NCBI RefSeq assembly: GCF_003992725.1
Contig: NZ_RZNF01000012.1
Coordinates: 620,001 to 684,000 of the forward strand
DNA length: 64,000 nucleotides
Origin: Rhodomicrobium lacus
GTDB lineage: Bacteria; Pseudomonadota; Alphaproteobacteria; Rhizobiales; Rhodomicrobiaceae
Reading direction: 5' to 3'
Under the pieces are notes generated by a model. The model was not told where the DNA came from, searched no databases, and worked only from the letters and a program-made list of their open reading frames with translations. Below are positions 24,849 through 34,208 of this stretch, one piece after another. Each line of letters begins with the position of its first letter. Position 1 is the first letter of the stretch. The position numbers and the translations under genes are program-made.

Positions 24849-25618
24849 CCGATGGGGGTAAAGATGGATGCGCCGCCGTCCACGAGGAGGAACTGGCCCG
24901 TGATGTAGCGTGCGGCGTCGGACGCGAGGAACACGGCCACGCCCGCGATGTCCTCAGGCTCGCCGAGGCGCTTGAGGCACGTCATGTTCGCCACCGTCGC
25001 CGCCGCCTTTGGATTTTCGTACAAAGCCTTTGCGAAATCGGTCCGCACCACGCCGGGCGCGATGGAATTGATGCGGATGCCGCGCGGTCCCCACTCCACG
25101 GCGAGATTGCGCGCGAGTTGCGCTTCCGCCGCCTTCGAGATCGCATAGACGCCGATATTGGCCGCGCCGACGGTGGCCACGATCGACGACAGCAGGATCA
25201 CCGAGCCGCCGCCGTTCTCCGCCATGCCCGGCAGCGCGAGCTGGCACAGCCAGTTGGTCGCGGTGAGATTCGTGGTCAGAACCTTGTTCCACACCTCATC
25301 CGATACTTCGGAAGACGGGCCATAGGCGGGGTTGATGGCGGCATTGGGTATGAGAACGTCGATGCGGCCATATTCGCGAAGCGCATGCGCGACGAGCGTT
25401 TCGAGATCGCCCTTCACGCCGACATTGCAGGCGACAGCCGTCGCGCGGCCGCCGCTTTCGCGGATTTCATCGACGACGCGCTGGCAGGCGTCGAGCTTGC
25501 GCGACGAGACCACCACGCTTGCGCCCGCTCGCGCCGCTTCCAGCGCGATGGCACGGCCAATGCCTCGCGACGATCCGGTGATCACCGCGACGCGGCCAGT
25601 CAGGTCGAACAGACCCAT
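24845..25618 (-). CDS. Short-chain dehydrogenase/reductase
   Basis: The 257-residue classical SDR has the cofactor motif TGSSRGIGRAIALEAARAG, NAAINPAYG, and the catalytic triad Ser (VILLSSIVAT), Tyr and Lys (YAISKAAEAQLARNLAVEW), then GVVRTDFAKALYENPK and YITGQFLLVDGG. The active-site motif reads YAISK, so catalysis is intact. It would act on an acyl-type alcohol or ketone. Next to an APH kinase and ACAD it matches the LvaD position, which reduces levulinyl-CoA to 4-hydroxyvaleryl-CoA; this is by context. It is the first gene of the three-gene set after the FadJ-like gene. Confidence 0.88.
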   Translation of the reverse strand: MGLFDLTGRVAVITGSSRGIGRAIALEAARAGASVVVSSRKLDACQRVVDEIRESGGRATAVACNVGVKGDLETLVAHALREYGRIDVLIPNAAINPAYGPSSEVSDEVWNKVLTTNLTATNWLCQLALPGMAENGGGSVILLSSIVATVGAANIGVYAISKAAEAQLARNLAVEWGPRGIRINSIAPGVVRTDFAKALYENPKAAATVANMTCLKRLGEPEDIAGVAVFLASDAARYITGQFLLVDGGASIFTPIG

Positions 25619-25650
25619 GACGCTTCCCCAATGTTGAGGCGGTCTTGCGC

Positions 25651-25679
25651 CGCCGCTTCATTATTTGTGCGAAGCGGCG
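25651..25679 (-). terminator. Hairpin between the FadJ-like gene and the SDR gene
   Basis: CGCCGCTTC (25651-25659) pairs with GAAGCGGCG (25671-25679). There is no T-run on either strand, so termination is uncertain; it may separate the FadJ-like transcript from the SDR set or be a small repeat. The stem is perfect over nine bases. Confidence 0.4.
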
Positions 25680-25715
25680 TCTGCGCCGCTCAAACATGCG
25701 TTTGCCGCTACATCG

Positions 25716-27806
25716 TCAGCGCGGCCATTTCGGCTTGCGCGCCGTGACGAGCGATTTCAGAAGCGGTGCTGGCTTCCAGCGGTCGCCGAACCGCATATGG
25801 AAGATGTCGAGATCGGAGAGGACCTCGGCGAGGCCACGCAACTCCGCATATTTCATGGGACCGCCGCGCCAGGCGGGGAAGCCGTAGCCATTGATGTAGA
25901 TCGTGTCGATGTCGCCCGAGCGATAGACCACGCCCTCGTCGAGGATATTCGCGCCCTCGTTCACGAGCGCATAAATCGTGCGCTTCACGATCTCCTGTTC
26001 GGAAACCGACTTCACGCGCGGGCCGACTTCCCGGCGATACGCCTCGATGATGGCGTCCGCCTCCGGGTCGGGAAGCGGCGCGCGGCTGCCGGTCTCGTAG
26101 CGGTAGAAGCCCTTGCCGGTCTTCTGTCCGAAGCGCCCGGCGTCGTAGAAGCGGTCGAGCAGTGCCGAACCGTAGGGCTTGCCCTGATTGAGGCGACGCT
26201 GGCGGATATGCCAGTTGACGTCGATGCCCGTCAGGTCGAAGACGGCGAACGGCCCCATGGCGAGACCCCAGCGCGTCAGCGCCGTGTCCACCTCGGCCGG
26301 CGTTGCGCCCTCTTCGAGGATGATCATCGCTTCGGTGACGTATTTCTCCAGCATGCGGTTGCCCGCGAAGCCGTCGCAATTGCCGACCGCGACGCCGATC
26401 TTGCCGATCTTTTTCGCAACCGTCATGGCGGTGGCGAGCACGTCAGCGCTCGTCTGCTTCCCGCGCACAACCTCGACGAGGCGCTGCACATTGGCGGGCG
26501 AGAAGAAATGCATGCCGATCACGTCGCCGGGGCGGCGCGTGAAGCCTGCGATTTCGTCGATGTCGAGGGTTGATGTGTTGGATGCGAAAATCGCGCCCTT
26601 CTTGCAGGCGCGGTCGAGGTCGCGGAACACCTGCTCCTTGATGCCGATATCCTCGAAAGCGGCTTCAACCACGAGATCGACGTCGGCGAGATCCTTGTAA
26701 TTGACCGTGCTGCGGATCGCGCTCAGGCGCTTGTTCATGCCCGGCTGATCGAGACGGCCGCGCCGTACCATGCTTTCATAGTTTTTCGCGACGACGGAGA
26801 GCCCGCGCGACAAGGCCGCCTGATCGCGGTCGAGCACGATGACCGGGAAACCCGCATTGGCAAATGCCATGGCGATGCCGCCGCCCATGTGGCCCGAGCC
26901 GACGACCGCCACGCTTCTGATCTCGCGCGGCGCTACGTCGGTGCGGAAGCCGGGGATCTTGGCCGCCTCCCGTTCGGCGAAGAACGCGTGGATCAGCGCC
27001 TTGCTCTGGTCGTCGTCGAGCGCCTCGTTGAAAAGCTCGCGCTCTCGCTTCAGCCCCTGGCTGAACGGGAGATGCACCGCGCTTTCGATGGAATCGACGC
27101 AGCGGAACTGCGCATGCTGAAACGGCTGGCGGCGGCGGAGTTCGTCGCGACGCTCCTCGAACAGATGCGATCCGCGATCCGGCGCGATCCTGGCGCTCAA
27201 TTCGCGGGTTTTCGGATGCTTGGAAAGGACGGACTTCGACTTCGCGAAAGCAATGGCGGCGTTGAGAATGTCGCCGTCGACCACCTCATCGACGAGGCCG
27301 ATCGCCTTCGCCTTCGCCGCCGGGACGAGGTCGCCGGAAATGACGATGTCGAGCGCGGCCTTCGCGCCGACGAGACGCGGCAGCCGCTGCGTACCGCCAC
27401 CGCCCGGCAGAAGCCCGACCTTCACCTCGGGCAGGCCGAGGAAAGCGTCCTTCGCGGCGATGCGGTAATGACAGGCGAGCGCGACTTCGAGACCGCGCGC
27501 AACGGGCGTGCCGTGAAGCGCCGCCACCACGGGTTTCGGCAGATCTTCGAGAGCCGCGCCGATGTCGTTGATGTCGGCGCCCGAGTAAGGATGCGTCAGC
27601 TCGTAAATGTCCGCGCCTGCGGCGAAATTCCGCCCCTCGCCGATCAAGACGACCGCCTTCGCGACAGGGTCCGCCTCTGCCTTGCGGATGGCGAGCATGA
27701 GCCCGTCGCGCACTTCGTTCGAGACGACGTTCAGCGGCGGGTTGTCGACGGTAATGACACCGACGCCGTCCTTCGTTTCGTATCTTACGGGACTTCGGGC
27801 CATCAT
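25716..27806 (-). CDS. FadJ-like enoyl-CoA hydratase / 3-hydroxyacyl-CoA dehydrogenase
   Basis: This 696-residue bifunctional beta-oxidation enzyme has a crotonase domain first (residues 1-190): GEGRNFAAGADIYEL for the oxyanion hole and LPEVKVGLLPGGGGTQRLPR with the catalytic Glu. The NAD-binding dehydrogenase half starts at about 295 with VAVVGSGHMGGGIAMAFANA, contains SNTSTLDIDEIA and GMHFFSPANVQRLVEVVRG (catalytic His), and ends in the C-terminal dimer domains, with GPFAVFDLTGIDVNWHI. The hydratase Glu and dehydrogenase His are both visible. It would carry the enoyl-CoA product of the ACAD cassette down beta-oxidation. The frame opens with two consecutive ATG codons. Confidence 0.93.
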   Translation of the reverse strand: MMARSPVRYETKDGVGVITVDNPPLNVVSNEVRDGLMLAIRKAEADPVAKAVVLIGEGRNFAAGADIYELTHPYSGADINDIGAALEDLPKPVVAALHGTPVARGLEVALACHYRIAAKDAFLGLPEVKVGLLPGGGGTQRLPRLVGAKAALDIVISGDLVPAAKAKAIGLVDEVVDGDILNAAIAFAKSKSVLSKHPKTRELSARIAPDRGSHLFEERRDELRRRQPFQHAQFRCVDSIESAVHLPFSQGLKRERELFNEALDDDQSKALIHAFFAEREAAKIPGFRTDVAPREIRSVAVVGSGHMGGGIAMAFANAGFPVIVLDRDQAALSRGLSVVAKNYESMVRRGRLDQPGMNKRLSAIRSTVNYKDLADVDLVVEAAFEDIGIKEQVFRDLDRACKKGAIFASNTSTLDIDEIAGFTRRPGDVIGMHFFSPANVQRLVEVVRGKQTSADVLATAMTVAKKIGKIGVAVGNCDGFAGNRMLEKYVTEAMIILEEGATPAEVDTALTRWGLAMGPFAVFDLTGIDVNWHIRQRRLNQGKPYGSALLDRFYDAGRFGQKTGKGFYRYETGSRAPLPDPEADAIIEAYRREVGPRVKSVSEQEIVKRTIYALVNEGANILDEGVVYRSGDIDTIYINGYGFPAWRGGPMKYAELRGLAEVLSDLDIFHMRFGDRWKPAPLLKSLVTARKPKWPR

Positions 27807-27981
27807 TTCTCCCGGGGGAATCGTTATGTTCGTTCTATTGTTCGGCCACTCTGAACATTACCGGTTGCGGGAGGGAACCGTCAACGTCCAACGGGTCGCG
27901 TCAGAGGTCGCGCCAGCGCATGCCACAAAGCCGGCGGCCAGGATAGATAGACCATGCGCGTAGAGCGGGCGGCGCCGTTCT

Positions 27982-29652
27982 CTAGGCCGCCTGAACGGCG
28001 AGCGTGCGGTGATCGAGCGCGGCGGCGATGAGCGCCTTCGTGTAGTCGCTCTTCGGGTGTTCGAAAATCTCCCGCGTCGGCCCCTCCTCCACCACCACGC
28101 CGTTGCGCATCACGATGACGTAGCTCGCAAGCGCGCGCATCACCTTGAGGTCGTGGCTGATGAAGAGGTAGGCAAGGCCGCGTTTTTTCTGGAGGCCGCT
28201 CAAGAGGTCCACGATCTGTGCCTGCACGGACACGTCGAGCGCGCTTGTCGGCTCGTCGAGCATGAGAAAGCGCGGCTCCAGGATCATGGCGCGCGCAATG
28301 GAGATGCGCTGGCGCTGGCCGCCGGAAAACTCGTGCGGGTAGCGGTCCTGCCACTCGGGCTTGAGGCCGACTTCATCCAGCGCGGCGGAGACACGCGCGC
28401 GGCGCTCCTCGCGGCTCATGCCGGGGTTCTGGATGAGAAGTCCTTCCTCGATGATCTGGCCGACCGAAAGGCGGGGGCTGAGGGAACCGAACGGGTCCTG
28501 GAACACGATCTGCATCTCGCGCCGAAGCGGGCGCATCTCGCGCGACTTCAGCCCGTCGATGCGCTTGCCCGCATAGACGATCTGCCCTTCGCTCGATATG
28601 AGCCTCAGCATGGCGAGGCCGAGCGTGGTCTTGCCGGAGCCCGATTCGCCCACGATGCCGAGCGTCTGCCCGGCGCGCAGTTTGAACGAAACGCCGTCCA
28701 CCGCCTTGATGTGATCGACCGTCTTTTGCAGGAAGCCGCGCTTGATCGGAAACCACACCTTCACGTCGTCGGCTTTCAGCACGACGGGCGCGGTTTCGTC
28801 GAGCGGCGGCGCTTCGCCCTTGGGCTGCGCGGCGAGAAGCTGTTTCGTGTAAGCGTGCTGCGGATTGGTGAACACCTCCTCCGCCGGGCCGCGCTCGACG
28901 ATCACGCCGTCCTTCATCACGCAGGTGCGGTCCGCCATCTTGCGGACGATGCCGAGGTCGTGCGTGATGAGCAGGAGCGCCATGCCGAGTTCGCGCTGAA
29001 GGTCTTTCAGAAGGTCGAGGATCTGCGCCTGAATCGTCACGTCGAGCGCGGTTGTCGGCTCGTCGGCGATGAGCAGGTCCGGCTCGTTTGCAAGCGCCAT
29101 GGCGATCATCACGCGCTGCCGCTGGCCGCCGGAAAGCTGATGCGGATAGGCGCCGAGGCGGCTTTCGGGGTCGCGGATGCCGACCTTGGTGAGCAGTTCG
29201 AGCGTGCGCTTGCGCGCCGCCGTATTCGACATGCCCTTATGGACCTTCAACACCTCGCCGACCTGCTTCTCGACCGTATGCAGCGGATTGAGCGAGGTCA
29301 TCGGCTCCTGAAAGATGATGGAGATGCGGTTGCCGCGCACGCGGCGGATGTCCGCCTCCTTCGCCTTCAGGAGATCCTGCCCCTCGAACCAGATTTCGCC
29401 GATGGGGTTCGTCGCATCGCCGACCGGCAGAAGACGCAGGATCGAAAGCGCCGACACCGTCTTGCCGGAGCCGGACTCGCCCACGAGCGCGAGCGTCTCG
29501 CCCCTCCTGATGTCGAAGGAGACGTCGCGCGCCGCGAAGACGTCCGGCGCGGTTCCGTTGAACTTCACGGCAAGGTTGCGCACCTCGATCAGGGGCGCTT
29601 CGGCGGGCACGGATTCGGCCGGGGCCGCTTGCGTCGCTTGCGTGTCGGTCAT
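27982..29652 (-). CDS. yejF: YejF-like ATPase of a peptide ABC importer
   Basis: The 556-residue protein joins two nucleotide-binding domains in one chain, as in YejF/DppDF fusions. Each has GESGSGKT (Walker A) and [15 protein letters not shown] or [15 protein letters not shown], Walker [13 protein letters not shown] and [12 protein letters not shown], and switch His LITHDL and FISHDL. Both catalytic sites look intact. It powers peptide uptake through the YejB/YejE channel encoded just upstream (4 nt from yejE). Yej importers take up oligopeptides and microcin C; substrate here is not proven. The first domain follows a short acidic start ([16 protein letters not shown]). Confidence 0.92.
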   Translation of the reverse strand: MTDTQATQAAPAESVPAEAPLIEVRNLAVKFNGTAPDVFAARDVSFDIRRGETLALVGESGSGKTVSALSILRLLPVGDATNPIGEIWFEGQDLLKAKEADIRRVRGNRISIIFQEPMTSLNPLHTVEKQVGEVLKVHKGMSNTAARKRTLELLTKVGIRDPESRLGAYPHQLSGGQRQRVMIAMALANEPDLLIADEPTTALDVTIQAQILDLLKDLQRELGMALLLITHDLGIVRKMADRTCVMKDGVIVERGPAEEVFTNPQHAYTKQLLAAQPKGEAPPLDETAPVVLKADDVKVWFPIKRGFLQKTVDHIKAVDGVSFKLRAGQTLGIVGESGSGKTTLGLAMLRLISSEGQIVYAGKRIDGLKSREMRPLRREMQIVFQDPFGSLSPRLSVGQIIEEGLLIQNPGMSREERRARVSAALDEVGLKPEWQDRYPHEFSGGQRQRISIARAMILEPRFLMLDEPTSALDVSVQAQIVDLLSGLQKKRGLAYLFISHDLKVMRALASYVIVMRNGVVVEEGPTREIFEHPKSDYTKALIAAALDHRTLAVQAA

Positions 29653-29656
29653 GGGC

Positions 29657-30799
29657 CTAGCTCCCCGTCGCGATATGGTTCACGCGCATCGTCTTCCTCG
29701 GGTCGAGCGCATCGCGCACGGCCTCGCCAACGAAGACGAGCAGGCTCAGCATCAGCGCGATCACGAAGAACGCGGTGAGGCCCAGCCACGGCGCCTGAAG
29801 GTTCTGCTTGCCCTGCTGGAGGAGTTCGCCGAGCGAGGGCGAGCCGGGAGGCAGGCCGAAGCCGAGATAGTCCAGCGCCGTCAGCGCCGTGATTGCGCCG
29901 CCGAGGATGAACGGTGCGAAGGTGACGGTCGCAACCATCGCGTTCGGCAGGATATGCTTGAACATGATCTGCACGTTAGACAGGCCGAGTGCACGCGCCG
30001 CCCGCACATATTCGAAATTGCGCCCGCGCAGGAACTCCGCGCGCACGGGGCCGACGAAGGCCGTCCACTCGAACAGCAGCATGATGAACAGGAGCCACCA
30101 GAAACCCGGCGCAAGGATCGCCGAAAGGATCAGAAGGATGTAGAGTCTTGGCAGCGATCCGATGATCTCGATGAAGCGCTGCATCAAAAGGTCGGTCCAG
30201 CCGCCGAAATAGCCTTGGATCGCGCCGAGCGTCACGCCGATCAGAGCGGAGAAGATGGTGAGGAACAGGCCGAACAGCACCGATATGCGGAAGCCGTAGA
30301 TGACGCGCGCGAGCACGTCGCGGCCCTGATCGTCGGTGCCGAGCCAGTTTTCCCATGACGGCGGCGCGGGTGCGGGCACCGGCAGGTCGAGCTTGATCGT
30401 GCGATAGCTGTACGGGATGAGAGGCCACACCATCCAGCCGTTCTTTTCCTGGATCAGGCGCTTCACTTCGGGGTCTCGGTAATCGGCTTCGGTTTCGAAC
30501 TCGCCGCCGAACTGCTTCTCCGTGTACATCTTGAAGATCGGCGTATAGATCGCGCCGTCATATTTCACGAGAAAGGGTTTGTCGTTCGCGATGAACTCGG
30601 CGAACAGCGTCACGAAGAACAGGATCGTGAAGAGGATGAAGCTGTAGAAGCCTCGCTTGTTCGCCTTGAAGATGCTCCAGCGCCGCCGGTTCAGCGGCGA
30701 CAGGTGGAACAGGCCACGTTTCTCAGTCACGGGAGCGGCGGCTTCCAGCGGCGCGGTTTCTTCGGGCGCGTCCGCCGCGCGTTCGACACGAATGTCCAT
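29657..30799 (-). CDS. yejE: YejE-like permease of a peptide ABC importer
   Basis: The 380-residue membrane protein is a binding-protein-dependent permease. Six or so helices are visible; the EAA-type coupling region reads YVRAARALGLSNVQIMFKHILPNA, and FGLFLTIFSALIGVTLGAIQGYF lies in the core. It starts with a long cytoplasmic N-terminus (about 40 residues, acidic) typical of YejE. It forms the channel with YejB. Start and stop are 4 nt apart from the flanking genes. Confidence 0.9.
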   Translation of the reverse strand: MDIRVERAADAPEETAPLEAAAPVTEKRGLFHLSPLNRRRWSIFKANKRGFYSFILFTILFFVTLFAEFIANDKPFLVKYDGAIYTPIFKMYTEKQFGGEFETEADYRDPEVKRLIQEKNGWMVWPLIPYSYRTIKLDLPVPAPAPPSWENWLGTDDQGRDVLARVIYGFRISVLFGLFLTIFSALIGVTLGAIQGYFGGWTDLLMQRFIEIIGSLPRLYILLILSAILAPGFWWLLFIMLLFEWTAFVGPVRAEFLRGRNFEYVRAARALGLSNVQIMFKHILPNAMVATVTFAPFILGGAITALTALDYLGFGLPPGSPSLGELLQQGKQNLQAPWLGLTAFFVIALMLSLLVFVGEAVRDALDPRKTMRVNHIATGS

Positions 30800-30802
30800 G
30801 GC

Positions 30803-31906
30803 CTAGACCTCCCTCGTCTCGAAATCGATGCGCGGATCGACCCATGTATAAACGAGGTCCGACACCAGGTTGAGCAAAAGGCCGATGGCCGAGAAGATGT
30901 AGAGGGTGGCGAACACCACGGCGTAGTCTCGGTTCAACACGCTCTCGAAGGAGAGGCGGCCGAGGCCATCGAGCGAGAAGATGGTCTCGATCAGGAGCGC
31001 GTTGGTGAAGAACGCCGAAATGAACGCCGCCGGGAAGCCCGAAATCACGAGCAGCATCGCGTTGCGGAACACATGCCCGTAAAGCACGCGCGTCTCGGTG
31101 AGTCCCTTCGCCCGCGCCGTCATCACATATTGCTTCCTGATCTCGTCGAGGAACGAATTCTTCGTGAGGAAGGTGATGGTCGCGAGGGACGAGATAACCA
31201 TTGCGGTGATCGGCAGCGCAAGATGCCAGAAATAATCGAGGATCTTTTCGGGCCACGAGAGCTGCGAGAAATTGTCGGAGACGAGGCCGCGCAGCGGGAA
31301 CCAGTCGAGGAAGGAGCCGCCCGCGAACAGTACGATGAGGAAGATCGCGAACAGGAAGCTCGGGATCGCGTAGCCGATGATGACGACGGTCGACGTCCAC
31401 ACGTCGAAGCGCGAGCCGTCCTGCACGGCCTTGCGGATGCCGAGCGGGATCGAAATCAGATAGGTGAGCAGCGTCAGCCACAGGCCGATGGAGATGGACA
31501 CCGGCAGCTTTTCCTTGATGAGCTGAAGGACGCTCACGTCGCGGAAATAGCTCTGGCCGAAGTCGAAGGTGAGGTAACTCGTCATCATGTGCAGGAAGCG
31601 CTCGACGGGCGGCTTGTCGAAGCCGAACTGCTTTTCGAGGCTTTTGATAAGTTCGGGATCAAGGCCGCGCGCGCCGCGATAGGAGCCGCCGCCCGCATCC
31701 TGGCCCGGCGCCGCCATCTTCGAGAAATCGCCTGTGGACGAACCGCCGATGCGCGCGGTGGCGTCGACATTCGTGCCCTGCAATTGCGCGATGATGCGCT
31801 CGATCGGGCCGCCGGGTGCGAACTGGATGATGATGAAGCTGATCAGCATGATGCCGAGCAGCGTGGGGACCATCAGGGCCAGGCGTCGGACGATATATGC
31901 GGTCAT
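30803..31906 (-). CDS. yejB: YejB-like permease of a peptide ABC importer
   Basis: This 367-residue permease is the other half of the channel. It starts [20 protein letters not shown], a DppB-family N-terminus, then has [16 protein letters not shown] large insert (about 50-100, with [19 protein letters not shown]) is characteristic of YejB. The coupling motif is [25 protein letters not shown] chose the ATG at 31906; upstream codons of the frame have no homology. The gene starts a three-gene unit, separated from the yejA genes by 442 nt. Confidence 0.9.
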   Translation of the reverse strand: MTAYIVRRLALMVPTLLGIMLISFIIIQFAPGGPIERIIAQLQGTNVDATARIGGSSTGDFSKMAAPGQDAGGGSYRGARGLDPELIKSLEKQFGFDKPPVERFLHMMTSYLTFDFGQSYFRDVSVLQLIKEKLPVSISIGLWLTLLTYLISIPLGIRKAVQDGSRFDVWTSTVVIIGYAIPSFLFAIFLIVLFAGGSFLDWFPLRGLVSDNFSQLSWPEKILDYFWHLALPITAMVISSLATITFLTKNSFLDEIRKQYVMTARAKGLTETRVLYGHVFRNAMLLVISGFPAAFISAFFTNALLIETIFSLDGLGRLSFESVLNRDYAVVFATLYIFSAIGLLLNLVSDLVYTWVDPRIDFETREV

Positions 31907-32348
31907 CTTTCCCTGTTGTTTGCTGGAGCACAACCTCCGCCGGCGCGACTTCGTTCGCGGCTCTGCGGCGGATCGCGCTCGCCAGAATTTTCAAGGCCGT
32001 GACGGCCCGTTCACGGGTGGCGTCACGTGGCGCGCATCGGTTACGCGTTCACTGCCATGGTGCGATAGGGCGCTTGCCTCTTCCTTTCGGCCTGAGGCGC
32101 TTGGCATGGCGCGGGATTATGTCCGCTAATCATGGCATGCGCCCCATATATCTCCACTATGGTAAATGACGGTAATATCCCCTTAACGATTTTCGGTGTC
32201 TTGCAAGCATGAGCTGAAGCATTATCGTTTTCGGCTATCCGCAGATCAGATAGCGTATGAAACGATGCCCGCGATCGCAAGGGATAGACTTGCCTTTTAG
32301 GGGAGTCGCCGCAACCCTGTCGCAGGCCGGACTGGCTTATGCTTCCGT
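31907..32348. other. Gap between the peptide-binding genes and yejB
   Basis: No gene fits these 442 bases on either strand. One leftward open frame of about 136 codons looks spurious, being a low-complexity mix without homology I know. The stretch has mixed composition and may contain a promoter for yejBEF, so the two halves of the importer may be transcribed separately. Confidence 0.4.
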
Positions 32349-34208
32349 TTATCCTCCGAGCTTTGCCGCCTTCTCCGCGTCGTACCACCACGTATCGAGA
32401 ATGGCCGGATCGTAGGCGGGCTTCACGGCTGGACGCGCGAACTTGTCCCACATCGCGATGTTATGAGCTGCCTTGTACCACTGCGGCACCCAGAAATGCC
32501 CGGCGCGAAGCACACGGTCGAGCGCGCGGCACGCGGTGCGAAGTTCGTCGCGGCTTTTGGCGGCGAGAACTTTGTCGATCAGCACGTCCACGACCGGATC
32601 GGCGATGCCGGAAAGATTATAGCTTCCGTCTTCCTTGCCCGCCTCGCTGTTCCAGAAGGCGCGAACCTCCGGGCCCGGCGTCTGCGAGAGGGAATAGCGC
32701 TGCGTGCTGATGTCGAAATCGTAGCGCCTGATCCGCTCCTGCTCCTGTGTAGGGTCGACGCGGCGCAGCGTCGCCTTCACGCCGAGATCGGACAGCCTGC
32801 CCGCGTAGGGGCCGACGATGCGCTCGGTGACCGGATCGTCGATCAGGAACTCGAATTCGAGTATCTCGCCCTTCGCGTTTTTCCTGACGCCGCCGTCGAG
32901 CTTCCAGCCCGCCTCGTCGAGAAGCCGGGATGCTTCGCGGATGCTCGGCCGGAAGCGGCCCGAACCATCGGTGACCGGCGGCGTGTACGGTTCGCCGAAC
33001 ACCTCGGGCGGAAGCTTGTCGCGGAACGGTTCGAGCAGCGCGAGTTCGGCGTCTGTCGGCTTGCCCTCGGCCTTCAGGTCCGAGTTCTCAAAGTAGCTTG
33101 CCGTGCGGGTGTAGAGGCCGAAGAACAGCGCCTTGTTCGTCCATTCGAAATCGAAGGCGTAGTCGAGAGCCTTGCGCACGCGGCTGTCGGCGAACTTCTC
33201 GCGGCGCATGTTGAGGAAAAAGCCCTGCGCGCCCGAGGGGCGGCCATCGGGCAGCGTCAGCTTGACGATCTTGCCTTCGCGGACGGCGGGCACGTCATAT
33301 TCCGTCGCCCAGCTTTTCGAGGTGAATTCCTCGCGCAGATCGTAGGCTCGGGCCTTGAAGGCTTCGAGGCCCACGGCGCGGTCGCGATAATATTCAAAGC
33401 GGATCGTATCGAAATTGTACCGCCCGCGATTGACCGGCAGGTCGGCGGCCCAATAGTCCTTGCGGCGGTTGTAGCTGACGAAGGTGCCCTGCCGGAACTC
33501 GCCGACCTGATAGGGGCCGGAGCCGAGCGGCGGGTCGAGGCTTTCCTTCAGGAAGTCGTTCGCGGTGTAGAATGCCTTCGAGAAGATCGGCAACTGCGCC
33601 ACCGTCAGCGGCAGATCGCGCAGGTTTTCGCCCTTGAAGGTGTAGCGCACCGTCTGCGGGTCGACCGCCGTCGCGCTCACCACATCGCGCAGCAACATCT
33701 GATAGCGCGGGTGGCCATCCTTTTTCAGCTTGTCGAGCGTGAAGACCACGTCTTCGGCCGTGAGCGCGCTGCCGTCGCTGAACCGCGCCTCGGGGCGAAG
33801 GTAGAACGTCGCCGACAGCCTGTCGTCCGCCACTTCGGCTGCATGCGCGACGAGGCCATACACAGCGTCGGGCTCGTCCATCGCGCGCGCCATCAGCGAG
33901 TCGAACAGGAGGCTGACGCCTTCCGCCGCATCGCCGCGCAAGATATAAGCGTTGAAGTGGTTGAACGTGTTGATGGAACTCGTCGGCATCGTCGCGAGCC
34001 GTCCGCCCTTCGGGGCGTCCGGGTTCACATAATCGAAGTGCTTGAAATCGGCGGGGTATTTCAGCGTGCCGAAGGAGGAAAGCCCGTGCGTGCGTTCGGC
34101 GGCGAAGGCACCTTCCGCGAACAGAAGCGCGGCCGTTGTGAGGAGCGCGGATAGCAGAACATGTCCGCGCCAGCCTTTTGTGTGCCTGCGAGCCTCGTAA
34201 GTCCTCAT
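32349..34208 (-). CDS. yejA: Periplasmic peptide-binding protein, YejA-like (second copy)
   Basis: This 619-residue protein is an SBP family 5 solute-binding protein with an N-terminal signal peptide (LLSALLTTAALLFAEGAFA). The mature part has FGTLKYPADFKHFDYVNPDA, LVAHAAEVADDRLSATFYLR, ARFSDGSALTAEDVVFTLDK and the domain YFENSDLKAEGKPTDAELAL, which are YejA features. It should deliver oligopeptides to YejBEF encoded downstream. Its start overlaps the stop of the other yejA-like gene by four bases, so both are probably made from one mRNA. The two are homologous over their whole length. Confidence 0.9.
   Translation of the reverse strand: MRTYEARRHTKGWRGHVLLSALLTTAALLFAEGAFAAERTHGLSSFGTLKYPADFKHFDYVNPDAPKGGRLATMPTSSINTFNHFNAYILRGDAAEGVSLLFDSLMARAMDEPDAVYGLVAHAAEVADDRLSATFYLRPEARFSDGSALTAEDVVFTLDKLKKDGHPRYQMLLRDVVSATAVDPQTVRYTFKGENLRDLPLTVAQLPIFSKAFYTANDFLKESLDPPLGSGPYQVGEFRQGTFVSYNRRKDYWAADLPVNRGRYNFDTIRFEYYRDRAVGLEAFKARAYDLREEFTSKSWATEYDVPAVREGKIVKLTLPDGRPSGAQGFFLNMRREKFADSRVRKALDYAFDFEWTNKALFFGLYTRTASYFENSDLKAEGKPTDAELALLEPFRDKLPPEVFGEPYTPPVTDGSGRFRPSIREASRLLDEAGWKLDGGVRKNAKGEILEFEFLIDDPVTERIVGPYAGRLSDLGVKATLRRVDPTQEQERIRRYDFDISTQRYSLSQTPGPEVRAFWNSEAGKEDGSYNLSGIADPVVDVLIDKVLAAKSRDELRTACRALDRVLRAGHFWVPQWYKAAHNIAMWDKFARPAVKPAYDPAILDTWWYDAEKAAKLGG

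Noticed and set aside
32463-34154. A plus-strand open frame of 563 codons antisense to a yejA gene
   Set aside because: No recognisable domain and full overlap with a clear binding-protein gene.
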